Shown: piece after piece, positions 11,339 through 22,336 of the stretch
Numbering within the stretch: position 1 is the stretch's first letter
How the letters are laid out: the number at the start of each line of letters is the position of its first letter
NCBI GenBank assembly: GCA_021234155.1
Contig: JAJEKV010000022.1
Coordinates: 6,714,132 to 6,778,131 of the forward strand
DNA from: Isoetes taiwanensis
Taxonomy: Eukaryota; Streptophyta; Lycopodiopsida; Isoetales; Isoetaceae
DNA: 64,000 nt
Direction: 5' to 3'
Program-made: the position numbers and the translations under genes
The notes under the pieces: generated by a model
What the model was told of the DNA's origin: nothing
What the model saw: only the letters and a program-made list of their open reading frames with translations
Database searches by the model: none

Positions 11339-12967
11339 TGCAATAAGATGCACATTTGAAGACAAGGACCTAACTTGATTGGAAAACAACTTGATTTAGC
11401 AATATTGAATAACTCACATGACAATCTACAGGAGATTTAAGAGAGGCAATAAAGTGTCTGAGATAAGAGACTAAAATGTGAGAAAAGGAATCGACTAGAA
11501 AAGTGAAGCCTGGATATGTATACAATGACAAGAGCAAGAGATGTACCTAAGTTGCCTAAGAGATACAATCTACAATGTGGAATAAAGAACCGACTAGGGA
11601 ATGGACCTAATGATAAGGACAAAAATTGACCAAAAAGAACAAACCACCCCAAAATGTCATGGTGCTTATCAATTTTTATCCACAAGCAAGCCCAATGTCT
11701 AGGAACATATACCATTTTACGACTAAACATTCACGAGAACACATTGAATACAACTCAAAGTCTTGCATATTCGCTGCTTTTGATAGAACATATGAAATGC
11801 ACTACTCTAAAACTTTAAATGCTAAAAGTGAAATTGCCAAAAGCAAAGAAACACTACCAGCTACTCTCCAGCTACTCACTGTCAACGTATTAAGGTAGCA
11901 AGAAGGCAAAGCCTGGTTCATGACAATAGACCGGGCTTCCATAAAGATGTCCATAAAGATAGCAAGAAGGCAAAAGCTGGTTCACGACAAAATGGCACCG
12001 AGCTTCTCCAAGGACGTAGAAGTCATATCCCTGTGTGGACTCACGAGCAAACCGATTTTCGACCATTTCATGAACAGAAAGATGTGCAACTGTTTTAATA
12101 GTTATTTAATTGCCAGAAAGATGTTCAATCATTTCATGAGTAGTATGATGTCCAACTATTTCAATAGTTATCTAAATTGCCATCTGCAATAGGTCCATCG
12201 GATTGAAAGCCTAAAAGCTTTTTAGGAGCTTCCTTGTAACAAATCCAGACAATTGATTAGTATAGTGGCTGACTTGTAAAGGCTTACGTTATACCCATAG
12301 AACTAAGAGATGCAACACCTCAGCTGCAACACCTATATGTTGCAACTATATCCACTATCTGGCAGTCTGGTAGCGTATAGTGGCAAATGAATGGGCAAGA
12401 CCAAATAATGAAGACCTCTTACCTCCATCAAATAACCTGTTGAAAAGCCTCTAACAACCGTCTAGGTTTACAGTTAGACTAGTTAGATATAATCTTGTTA
12501 ATATATGATTTGCAATCTGCAAAGCGAGAACCAAATTGAAATACGAAATAAAGGATGCTCCATATTTGATTAGACTCACCTACGACTTGTAGAGAATCAC
12601 CCATCTAAGTAGTAAATAGTACAACAAATACAACAAGAACCACCCACCAAGTCCACAAACAAAACATGCCCAAATGAATACCACATCACAAGACATTGTG
12701 CAGGAATAGAATATTCCAGACATAGGAGTTTACAAGGCAACTAGAGATCATGCAAAAGGCTAGTTGTTGCACCAAATGGCTGTATAAGAGAAAATGTAAT
12801 AAGAAATACTAGAATATTGTCAACAAACAAATGATTTTGAGGGAGACCAGCTGTCAAAACAAGGTAACAAGGTGACTAGGCAAAAAAAAAAAAAAAAAAA
12901 ACTATAGAAAGTTGGTAAAGGGTAGCTAGCATACACAGCAGTAAACTGGAAGGTCAAGCGTGAACCA
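11339..12967. other. No gene recognised
   Basis: AT-rich sequence with scattered short ORFs and no splice-bounded exon or familiar motif. A pure A-run of about 18 bp occurs at 12882-12900 without a recognisable retroposed body before it. The 12060-12180 stretch contains a weak local repeat of (G)ATGTKCAA.YRTTT.ATRAGTT. Confidence 0.4.
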
Positions 12968-13375
12968 CAAAGGTAAACTTTGCCATCACAATTAGAGTCA
13001 GCATTAGAGTCATAACTAGAGTCAATCATAGTGTTAGAACTAGTGTCAACTATTTAGATAGCCTTAGCATCGACTTGAGGATCAGAAGTAAAGTCAAAAT
13101 AGAGTTTCTATAGCTTTAAAAAAATCGTCAGAAAAAACATCAAAAAAATCGCCAAAAAAAGACATCAAAAAAATCGTTAGAAAAAACGTCAAAGAAAAAG
13201 TCAGAAAATTCGTCACAATTTTCGTCAGCAAAATCGTCAAAATCTTTGTCAGCAAAATTGTCAAAATATTTGCTGATAGTTTCGTCAGGAAAATTGTTAG
13301 AATATGCGTCAGGATTTTCATCAAAGAACGCATCAGAAATATTTTTGCTAACATTATTGTTAGCATATTTGTCAC
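12968..13375 (-). repeat. 12-bp minisatellite, about 30 diverged units
   Basis: The + strand is built of 12-mers close to AAAATCGTCAGA from about 13120 to 13375. The same 12-bp phasing (ATTAGAGTCAGC-like) continues back to about 12968. In one minus-strand frame each unit is four codons, giving a long acidic-aromatic tetrapeptide repeat of the type (x)DxF, for example DFDDFADENCDEFSDFFFDV. Stops and a frameshift interrupt it near 13160. It may be the decayed repeat domain of a protein or simply a DNA-level array. Confidence 0.65.
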
Positions 13376-14498
13376 ATGTGTATTCTGGATATGATGATGC
13401 TTAAATTTACATAAATATATTTTTCAAATTCATAGACATAAGTGAGTATTTGAACTCCTTTATTCAAGTAATAATAGTTACATATCAAAGAATGCAATAT
13501 ATAAGACTAAAGTAACAATAAAAATAATTATGTTTTGTTTAATCCCTTCTTGAGACATCTCTAAGAACTAATCTAGAACTCCATCAACAAATAAATGTCG
13601 ACACTATGCGCAAGCAAGAGACTATCTTAAACATTTTTTCACCCTTGAAGCTTTCACAATTCTAAGGACCCGTATACAGCAGCTCCTAACTTTAACATGA
13701 CCCTACAATAAATAAATGAAATAATTCTTTCTAAAGGATGACAACAAATAGAAAGAATAGTATATATTATAAAGTTGAAATAGCAGAAACAAATTTGATT
13801 CCTCAATTCCTAGAGCTCCTTCACGTTCAAGTTGGAACAAATAGAAGGAATAGTAGACTTATCTGCTTAAAAACAACGACAGTTTGAGCCATGGCAGAGA
13901 ACGAAAAAGGGAGAAGAAATTATTTGCATTTAGATTCAAATTTTGAAGAGTAATTATTGGCTCCCACTCTTCAATAATTACTCGCCACGCGTGCTTGAGG
14001 TTGAATCTTAACTAGCTCAAATCCATCCTTCAACGTACGAAATCAGCATCTTTAGCCTTGAGAATCCATGAAAAATAGCAGGCACAACACTATCTAGCAA
14101 AAATGAAGTGGACAACAATTAATTACTCACATTTTATGATTCGCATACTTTGCTAGGGCACGCAGGTGTTGGGCATGTTGACTTCCATAATAGTTATGAC
14201 ATTAATAAATGACATAAAGGTAGTGAATCTTGTCTGCAAAGCTCCTCATCAAATGTTGCATATAAGATGTATCCCTTTCTGCATCTTGCAATAGAAATCA
14301 AGAAGAACCATCTATCGTTTTGGATGTGTTCCTGCAAAAAAATTAAAACATCCCGAAGGTAATTTTATTGCAAACAAACTTTCTAACCAGTACCACGTGT
14401 TATATTGTTGTTCTTTACCTTCAACTGATGCAGAACTAACATGATTAAGACGCAAAAAGCTAACTAAATAAAAGCTAGATAAAAAATACAATTATGCA
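13376..14498. other. No gene recognised
   Basis: AT-rich intergenic sequence with no motif, splice-bounded exon or repeat that I can support. Confidence 0.35.
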
Positions 14499-14610
14499 TA
14501 ACCTGGGACTCATTTCACTTGAAGGCAAATGATCTAAAATAAAAAGAAGTTTTATAACCTGGGGCTCATTTCACTTGAAGGCAAATGATCTAAAATAAAA
14601 AGAAGTTTTA
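14499..14610. repeat. 56-bp tandem duplication
   Basis: AACCTGGGACTCATTTCACT and the following 36 bases are repeated immediately (second copy from about 14556) with one G/A difference. The duplication overlaps the 3' end of the copia integrase relic and marks its breakpoint. Confidence 0.8.
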
Positions 14611-15735
14611 TTAAACTTAAAAGACCAAACTGCGGACTGTGCATTGGAGTCAAGGCACCATTCATCCAACATGTCTATATCCAAAACATCTTGGCTTGTA
14701 AACTGTCTTGCTGCTCCCCCATAAAACTGATCTTCGTCAAAGACCACATCCCTACTGATTAGGAAGGTGTCTATCTCAAGACTATACAACCTGTACGCTT
14801 TAGCAGTTTGGGCATATCCCACATGAATACATGGTATGCTTCTAGCATCCAATTTCTGTTGCTTTGCATCAGGAACTTGTGCAAATGCCAAGCAGCCAAA
14901 GGTGCGCAAGTGACCAATTGGTGGTTTCTTCCCACTCCATGCTTCATGAGGTGTTTGCATATGTAAGGTAGATGTGGGAAGGTGGTTCCTCAAGTAGGCT
15001 GCTATCATAACCGCTTTGCCCCAAAACTGTTTAGGCATCCCAGCATAATGGAGCATGTTCTGGCACATTCCATCAAAGTTCTGTTCATCCTCTCGGCGAC
15101 ACCATTCTGTTGTGCTGTATATGCAACTGTCAACTGATGCTGGATCCCTGTCTTTCTACAAGGGCTCTCAAATGCCCTGGACGTGAACTCTCCATCATTG
15201 TCACCTGGATTTGGAACTCTTTGAACATTGCAAGTACTTCTGATTTTTGGGCCAGCAACCTTACTGTCACATGACGAAAGAAATCGTCTATGAAAGTAAG
15301 AAAATATCTCTTCTTGCCACGTGTCATTGCTTGCATTGGCCCGCATACATCTGTATTGATTAAATCCAGCACTTCTTCTACTCTAGTGCTTTCTCCAACT
15401 ACAAAGGGGTCTCTTCTTTGCTTTCCCATGACACATGCATTACAGCATGCCAGTTCGCTTTGTTCTAAAGAATGCAGATCTGTTACCAGCTTATCTTGAA
15501 CCAATTTATAAGCATATACATGTGGATGGCCTAATCTTGTATGCCATAGTGTAAAGTAGATTTCGGTTGCATCATAGACAATGCTTGTGGGAGCCTTGAG
15601 TTGGGCACCAAGATGATAAAGCCCATCCCTTCGAGTTCCACTTGCTACTTGATATCCCTCTGAATTCAGTATATGGCATTTGCTATGTGCAAACACTACT
15701 TGCATGCCAACGTCTGCCATTTTCCCTACTGACAA
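14571..15735 (-). pseudogene. Copia integrase (broken)
   Basis: The GAG_pre-integrase HHCC zinc-binding motif is clear in 15130-15735: LWHTRLGHPH, then CCNACVMGKQ. The core continues with the first Asp in INTDVCGPM, the second in DNDGEF and the Glu in AQQNGVAERMNRT. The last lies in the 15005-15346 frame, after a frameshift near 15190. The C-terminal part (14571-15068) contains PKQFWGKAV and LRTFGCLAFAQVP, typical of copia integrases. At least two frameshifts separate the three reading frames. Confidence 0.85.
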
Positions 15736-16179
15736 AGAGAGTATGTGCTAATCTGAGAACAAAGTACACATCATGAATCTTGCGATCATTATCTTCAAGC
15801 TGTACTATTATAGTTTTCTTGCCCTTATTGTCTAATGCAGTGTTGTCTCCCACATACACTTGGTTTTCATTAAGGGTTAAGAAGACATTTCAGAAGGGCG
15901 TCATATGGATGGATGCACCTGAATCTAAATAAATTGCTTTGTTTAAATTCAATGAAGTGCTTATCATGAAAAGCTTTTCTCCAAAATCTTATTCTCTGGT
16001 CTTTTGACATCAGTAGAGTTTGCTCTATTCCTGTCAATCATGTTCGTCCTGCAATCTTTAGCCAAGTGCCCTGGCTTGCCACACCGATAACATGGCCCTT
16101 TCTTTCCTCTAATCATCCTGCTCACACCACTAGGGCCACTGTGAAAGCCCTTGGTATTTACACTTTTCTGCTCTGGCAA
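15726..16179 (-). pseudogene. Copia gag C-terminus and protease
   Basis: The frame 15964-16179 carries a canonical CCHC zinc knuckle CYRCGKPGHLAKDC. The next frame downstream has the retropepsin active site YLDSGASIHMT at about 15900-15935, followed by a stop and a frameshift. After the stop the sequence continues as recognisable protease-like remains (VYVGDNTALDNKGKK). It would have bound RNA and cleaved the polyprotein; it is now non-functional. Confidence 0.8.
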
Positions 16180-16489
16180 GAGTCCATGTACTAACTACGA
16201 CAAGTCCTTTGCTAATTCTCAAATGCTATCAACTAGCATTTTAGGCTTTGGAAATGGTCAAACTAAGATCGATGGAGCTTGAGTTTCAGGTCTTGGAAGG
16301 CGTGGTCGCGGAGAATCGTGATGATTTCTCATTCTTTTTCCGCGTCTTAGGGTACTTCCAATTCTGCAGCAAACCGATAATAAATATACAATTCATAAGT
16401 CATCCCTTATACTTCAAAGTCCTCAAGAAAGAGAGACAAGGAATATACGAAAACAAATTCTTGTATTAAAAGGGCCATCAAAATTTTTG

Positions 16490-17560
16490 AGGCAATAATA
16501 CATATATTGTAGTGGCCAAAGGCCATATTTAGGAGCTAGGCTCTGCATCTTGATCCATTGGTGTAGGAGGTGGTAGTGGCTGCCGATGGCACAGTAATGT
16601 AACCCCTGGATCAATGTGGTGGCTGCAAGAGAAACAACCTCTGGTGGATAAGCAGTGGCCAATGGGGCCGCCACTAAGAGCTTCATGCTCATCCACGGTG
16701 CTATGTCCTGTCCCAAGGCCGTAAGAGCGAAGTCCCGACGCACAAGCACATAAGTGAAAGTGCGATAAGGAAGCTTCTTATGGCCGGCCAGGGTGGACAA
16801 GGCACGAAGGTTCCACCACGATGTTTCGGCCTCTGGGGCCAAGTCTCGTGGCACAAAAAGGTCCCTGCCGGAAGGCTGATAGAAAGAAGCGTGTGAGGTG
16901 GTTCCCCAACGCTTTGACCTCTGGTGTGACCGAGATAGCAACTTCCTTATCGAGGTCCATGGTGACCTCTTCTTCCTTAAGCGCTTGCTTTTCCTCCTTT
17001 GCATGGCTGGGGTTATGATAGAGATCTTCCACTTCTTCATCCGACTTGGAAAGGACATCGACTATATTGATATTTGGGACATGAGCCATGGCCGTAAAAG
17101 CTTCCAGAGAAGGCTGGGATGGAGGATTGAAGCATAAGATCCCTAAGCCTAAGGAGTGTATCAGCCGGCTCGATGGTTTCTTGATGGAATTGGAGCAGCT
17201 GCTGTACTACTGTAGGAAGCTCGACTGGCGTTAAGTCAATAAAATTATCCATACAATACTCAGCGAGCTCATAAAGCACTTGTGCTTTAGTTCGCCCTTC
17301 ATGCCAGCCACTACATGGTGCGTCCACATGATATCCTCCAATAGGAGGTATTCCTGCCCCTGGTGATAAATGACTGGGAGAGCGTCCAACCCAGTCAGCC
17401 GTGCCCCTGATCTCGGTGTGGCAGCATCTGTTCAATCAATTGCTTCCACCGGGCAAAGTCATCCTCTCGGATGTACTCGTCCGAGGACTCAGGTACCTTG
17501 CCCTTCTCTGCCGGTAGAGTGTCATCCTCCGAAGGCCACTTCAAGAGATATGAAATGAAA
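16490..17560 (-). pseudogene. ORF region 2 of the LTR element, unknown product
   Basis: Three overlapping minus-strand frames join into about 330 codons of protein-like sequence. Parts are DEYIREDDFARWKQLIEQML (about 17450-17510), then GYHVDAPCSGWHEGRTKAQV and DLTPVELPTVVQQLLQFHQE (17037-17435), then VLSKSDEEVEDLYHNP (16778-17089), and finally VLVRRDFALTALGQDIAPWM (about 16650-16770). I recognise no protease, integrase or RT motif. The same strand and spacing as ORF region 1 suggest it belongs to the same non-autonomous element. Confidence 0.4.
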
Positions 17561-17595
17561 CCCTAAAGATCTTTAAATACCTTTTTAATTTTATG

Positions 17596-17611
17596 CTGAC
17601 GTCAACGTCAG
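17596..17611. promoter_or_regulatory. ACGT-core palindrome
   Basis: CTGACGTCAACGTCAG has 7-bp inverted arms and contains TGACGTCA, a bZIP-type binding site. It lies between the H3-like region and ORF region 2. No transcript context supports a role, so this is only a site match. Confidence 0.3.
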
Positions 17612-17726
17612 TATTTAAATAATTATTATTATTATTTTTTTCGTAAAACAAAGTTTAAATAGACAAAACCCGATTATATTCATATATTATACAAAATTGA
17701 TACAAGAAAGAGGCTTGATGGACAAG

Positions 17727-18112
17727 CTAGTTATGATCTCCCCAGATTCTTCGGGCGAGAGCCAAATCCTTCGTCATATAGTAACCCTTTTTGCATGGAT
17801 AGCACAAAGGTTAGCATCGCCAAAAAGGGCTATGAGGTAAGCCTCAGCAGCCTCCTGCAGTGCTAGTATAGCAAAAGTTTGGAACTGCATGTCAGTCTTG
17901 AATTCCTGGGCGATTTCGCGGACCAACCGCTGAAAGGGGTGTTTCCTTAACAGGAGCTTGGTGGTCTTTTGGTACTTACGGATCTCTCGTAAGGCCACTG
18001 TGCCCGGTTTGAACCGATGCAGTTTCCTTGGGACCACTGCCCTCTAAGTCTGCATCGGCTTCTTGGGCAAGGTCTTGCCCCCTGACACTGGGTGAGGCCG
18101 GGGTCGGTCTTG
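17727..18112 (-). pseudogene. Histone H3-like domain
   Basis: The minus-strand frame 17774-18037 reads the H3 globular domain: [18 protein letters not shown] (H3 has [18 protein letters not shown]), then [23 protein letters not shown], and [13 protein letters not shown] one-base deletion follows; in the next frame TKDLALARRI and a stop at 17727 complete the fold (H3: PKDIQLARRI). An N-tail-like stretch with SGGKTLPKKPMQT lies upstream but has an in-frame stop. H3 is among the most conserved proteins known, so roughly 15-20 substitutions plus a frameshift mean relaxed selection or a divergent variant. It lies in the same frame as ORF region 1, separated by two stops. It could be a captured gene of the LTR element or an independent inserted H3 relic. 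Confidence 0.85.
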
Positions 18113-19001
18113 CTAGCGACCAGAGCTCGTGGCCTTCCCGACAATCCCAACGGCCTTGAGCTTCTCTTTGTATTGGCTCCCCGGCTTATGGGCGGTGGAC
18201 TTCCTCCGTCCCTTAATGGGAGGCTTCTCGATCTGGCCAGGGTCGCGTTGGGTCTCTTGCTCCGTATCTGGCGGTTGATGCTGCTGATGATCTTGATTCT
18301 GCTTGGCAAGCTCCTCCGCTTGTCGTTGTTGCTCGGCCCTCTCGGCCTCTTCACGTGCAGCACGGGCAGCGGCCATGCTCTCCTCCAGTTTGGTGAAGCA
18401 TCGGGCCGTGATCCTTCGAAGCAGTTCGGCATGATAACGGTCCGGTTGGGCTTGCATGTCCAACGGGATCAATCAAATGATCTGTAGTAATGTACGATGG
18501 GACTTCACCCCAAGTGAAACTCTGGGTAGCCTCATCATACTCATAAGGGGGAAGCTTAAAGGGGTTGCCGTTAATAATAGCCCTCCCATCACCTAGGTAA
18601 ATATACTCGAGCCCCCGAGCTTTTCGGTCACCCCTCTCCATCTCCGGGTATCATCCAGGTGGGCTAGCTCCCTGATTCTAGCAGCCTCCCTCTGGATGGC
18701 TTCCTCCTCATGGACCTCCACGCACGAGAGTGGATAAAACTTAACCAGCATCATCACTTGGTCAGGTTGCTCGACCACGGTATAAGGCTGCTGGAGAAGG
18801 TTAAGCTTGATTAGAAAATGCTCAGAGAGGTGGAAGACGGGGTAGGGTATCCTAGCCGGCAACAAAATGTTGCCCGAGCTGAACTAAGAGTAGCTCGACC
18901 TTTGCAGGGTCAGTAGCTAAATGCTCTCCAAGCTCCGCAAAGATTTGAGGTACAGTAAGAGTGTCATAGCTTTGGCTACCTTTGATGCGTGCCATATTCA
19001 T
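18040..19001 (-). pseudogene. ORF region 1 of the LTR element, coiled-coil protein
   Basis: This starts at ATG 19001 (MNMARIKGSQSYDTLTVPQI) and continues through three frameshifts at about 18855, 18640 and 18450. The pieces include HLSEHFLIKLNLLQQPY, YLGDGRAIINGNPFKLPPYE and a strongly helical AARAAREEAERAEQQRQAEE stretch (about 18330-18390). A basic Pro/Lys-rich linker with GRRKSTAHKPGSQYKEKLK follows. Its position just behind the leader is that of gag, but I see no zinc knuckle and no known gag domain. After a stop at 18113 the same frame runs into the H3-like region. Confidence 0.5.
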
Positions 19002-19667
19002 ATATGGGAGCTAAGCAAAAAGGACGAGAAGGGAAGCGCTAGGAGATGATGGTGGCGTAGGGCAGCAGTGGAGGCAAGGCGCTTCAAGCTTCAGCTCCGG
19101 CGGCTATGGTAGATGGGCTAGGCGAACGCGTGACAAAGGCAAGGCGAGCAAAAAAAAAGGAAAAAACAAAAAAAAAACGTCACTTTGATTTAAAATTCAA
19201 TTTTTTTTTGAAAACCTTTTTTTTTTAAGAAATTTTTATATGGTGGTATATGCATTTTATACGCCCGGGTGCCGCCGTGATTGTACGGCCCCTGTTCGAA
19301 AATCTGAGACGCTCGGACCAGAGCGGCGCCCGAGTAGACTTTGGACCCATTTTTTTGCCCTTTTGCTGCCGGGTAACGACGCCCCTAGGGTATTTGGACT
19401 ATGGCCGACACGCTGGAGCAAAAATCCCGTCCATCCGAGCTACTTGGAGAAAGTTATGACGCTTGCAAAACATGAACCTTTGGCTCCACCATCTAAACCT
19501 AACCACTCTACTGTAGAGCACTCTCCTACTCAACTAGGTTATTCCTCCCATAACTAGGTCAACTCCCATGCTAACTGTAGAGTTGGAATACTTTAACCTA
19601 AGAGAAAGTACCATCAACTAACGAGTTAGATTATGGCCAGTGCAATGATTTGGTCCACTAAAATCAT

Positions 19668-19680
19668 GCTCTGATACCAC
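19668..19680 (-). other. Primer-binding site, initiator tRNA-Met
   Basis: The minus strand reads GTGGTATCAGAGC directly after the LTR end, the usual complement of the plant initiator tRNA-Met 3' end. Confidence 0.75.
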
Positions 19681-20256
19681 TGTTCCTAGAATCTGTACGA
19701 TGCTCCCATCGTACGAATACGGGAATTCCCCTCCCATGGCGACTACATCACCATGCTAAGGCCCTTCGTCATACTCGGACCACTTGGGATGGCCAAGTGT
19801 CTGGGCGAGGAACACGGAGGTGTCATTCGTCCCACGTCCTCTATGGGAAATCCTATACAGCGGAAGCATACATACACATTAGCATACAACAATCATGCTA
19901 AAATAATATACCACCACGAAGGGTGGCCCATCCATCATCGTCAACGAAAAGACAGTACAATCCTAATAACATAAACTAAACAACATGATAAGGCGCTACC
20001 CGGGCTCAGACTCCAAGGGGTCAACTGACAGCCAGGGCCTCAAGATACCAACAGACGGAAGTATAACATGGCGTTGGCTGGTATAAGACAATGGCTAGGG
20101 TAGTCCACTCCATCCGCCCCTTCTGTGCACACTTTGCAGATCGGCTAAATCATGCTATGACGTGCTTGTAGCTCTCCGAGACGCAATCCCAAGGAATCAC
20201 CCTTTGGGACTACTCCGGGTTACATCTCACCGGTCCGATGAGGCAGTTTTTCCATC
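19681..20256 (-). mobile_element. 5' LTR fragment related to the solo LTR
   Basis: On the + strand it starts TGTTCC at 19681 next to the PBS. It aligns with 5640-6260 through CCCCTCCCATGGCGACTACA, ACACGGAGGTGTCATTCG, CGGAAGCATACATACA, GGCTCAGACTCCA, ATGGCGTTGGCTGG and GTCCACTCCATCCGCCCC. Homology ends at GTCCGATGAGGCAG (about 20250), so the promoter-bearing U3 half is lost or replaced. Confidence 0.7.
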
Positions 20257-22336
20257 TCAAACCCCTTCCTATCTCAAAGCTCCCACTGGACCCCATCTAA
20301 ATTTCTTTGAGCAACACTGGAAGAAACGTTTCGAGGATTTTCTTCCCCAACTATTCCAGAGCCCGTAACAGCGGCTCCTTCTATAACAGTTTCACTCAAT
20401 TGGGTCCGTCTCTGTCATTCTCCATTTCTGGTTCTTCTGCGCCTAGCATTCCAGCGCTCTGGGTCGCTTCGCTACATGGTTGTCATCGCTTACAAACTGC
20501 CGAATGCCTCTAATGCATTGATCCCAATTAATGGGCTTCCTTACTCTTGCTTCTAGTACTCCTTTTTGTTGTTCCTTTTCGTTCTCCATGTTTACAATTA
20601 GGAGGAGGTTCTCCCACTTTTGAGCTCAGTTTGTGTTGTTGATAAGGTTATCTTTTATAGCAGTGAAGGTGGAAAGGCTTCTTGGTTTTAGTTTTTCGTG
20701 TTGTTTCTTAACTTTCCCTGCTCCAAGTGAATCCATTGTTGTCTTTTCTATGTTAAGATTTGGACAACTCGCTATCGTTTTTCTCCTGTATGATAGCTTA
20801 TTGTTGTAAGGCATCCAACCCACATAGTTTTCTTCTTCACTTGCATTGGATAGTCTGATCATAGGCAGGAATAATATATTCGCAGATCATGCAAAGACAA
20901 TCTTAGAGGCATGTAACTACAATACAAAGTAGCACCAGTTTAGGGTATTGAAATTATTTCTGTATTGTAGAATTGGAGTTGAGACCATCAAACGACATGC
21001 AAGATGTGCTAGAAAGGAATTGGATTGGGGAGAAATCACCCAAAGGGATAAGAGAGATTAAAGACTGTGGCAAGGCTTCGAACCTGCCATACAAAATTCG
21101 TCCCAGCCAGAATCAAATTCCTGAGATGACCTGAAACAAGTCAATTTGCCTGAGGGAATTTCCGATTTTGCCATACTTGGGCTTGGGAATGGTGAATTTT
21201 GCCATACTTGAGTTTGGGATAAAAAAAAATAGAATACCTTTGTTGGGCTAGATTAAGGCTGCAGATCGATGATGCCACAACAAAATAGCATACAGAACTA
21301 GTCGGAATCTAGGCTAAGAGGGCCGCTTTGCTGTGGAAATGCGGCTGTTCTACCGAGACCTAGGAAGATCAACCAATCCGATTTGGAGTTTGGAATTTCA
21401 TTAAAAATAATAATAAATAAGAATAACAATATAATATCGGGGAGTTAACAATATTATAAGAAATTTATCGCGGCATCGTTCGAACCTACGCAGTTGGACC
21501 TACTATTAACGTCCAACATTTAACAACGCAGTATCTACTTCGAAAAGTGGATGTCAAGTTTGCAACGAATCATATTTATTAATCAAACAAAGGTAGAGAG
21601 CTTTCATTTGAGCCCTTAACCGATGGGTTTGGTGCCGTGTAAAAGACAGGTCTAACCGAAGCTGGATCTTCAATACAACAAATCACATCAAATCACATGG
21701 TTGATATGTAGAGATTTTTAGTTGTTTCATGTTGTGCTATGTAGAAATAGTTGTTGTCTTTTACTTGGCAAAAGAAATTGGCAAGTGTGCCATTGCATTA
21801 TTTTCTTTTAGTGTAGTACAATCATGTTATCGATCTTTAAGCCATCTATAACTGAGTACATGTCCTATCTTCTTAGTGCTAGTAGAGCATGTGTCTAATG
21901 TGGCTATGCTTTTGCAATCCTCGATATGTAATTTATCATGCATAGAGCCATTTTTGTTTTTGCCACAAGCGCCTTTAAAATTTGAAGCACCCTTTTGGAT
22001 ATTATACAATTCACTTACATTGTTCTTAATCATCACTTGTACTTCTACTAAATGAATAAAACATGCTCCAAATTCTTGAAATGAAAATTGTTGTGACGAA
22101 GAATATTACATCTTTCAATATAATAATATAATCTGCACATATCAACAGCTACAAAGTTATTTATTAACATAAGATCATGGTAGCATTCATGTCCATATGA
22201 ATCATACAAAAAATGAATGGTAACAATCCACAGACTAAGTAATAATTAAGGCAAGTGCATTTTGTGGAATACAAAGTACTGGAGGGGTATTTGATGAAAA
22301 TCATATTTGTACTGGATTGAGTACTTTTACTAAGGC
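20257..22336. other. No gene recognised; truncated LTR flank
   Basis: 20257-20560 is open in one + frame with FFEQHWKKRFEDF-like sequence but has no family I recognise. 20560-22336 is AT-rich with no splice-bounded exon. A third, half copy of the GC hairpin motif found at 25.97 and 58.1 kb (AAGAAATTTATCGCGGC) is at 21459-21475. Confidence 0.35.

Larger units (their letters stand above)
14571..16230 (-). mobile_element. Truncated Ty1/copia retrotransposon (gag-protease-integrase)
   Basis: Read on the minus strand, the order is gag zinc knuckle, aspartic protease, GAG_pre-integrase and integrase core, which is the copia order. Reverse transcriptase and RNase H are missing: the homology stops at about 14571 beside the 56-bp duplication. 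The gag part fades upstream of 16179 into stop-riddled sequence (ELAKDLS-like). No LTR of its own is visible on either side. Confidence 0.85.
16430..20256 (-). mobile_element. Non-autonomous LTR retrotransposon with histone H3-like region (5' part)
   Basis: The minus-strand order from 20256 downward is: partial 5' LTR (20256-19681), initiator tRNA-Met PBS (19680-19668), a 0.67-kb leader, ORF region 1 starting with ATG at 19001, a histone H3-like domain (to 17727), then ORF region 2 (17560-16490). No protease, integrase or reverse transcriptase motifs appear. The LTR is related to the solo LTR at 5612-7205. The element has lost its 3' end; the copia relic abuts at about 16.2-16.4 kb. Confidence 0.65.

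Noticed and set aside
12882-12900. Poly(A) run as a possible retroposon tail
   Set aside because: No target duplication or recognisable body is next to it.
17947-18432. 161-codon minus and 131-codon plus ORFs over the H3-like region
   Set aside because: They are Arg/Ser-rich or Leu-rich shadow frames. The H3 and coiled-coil frame explains the sequence.
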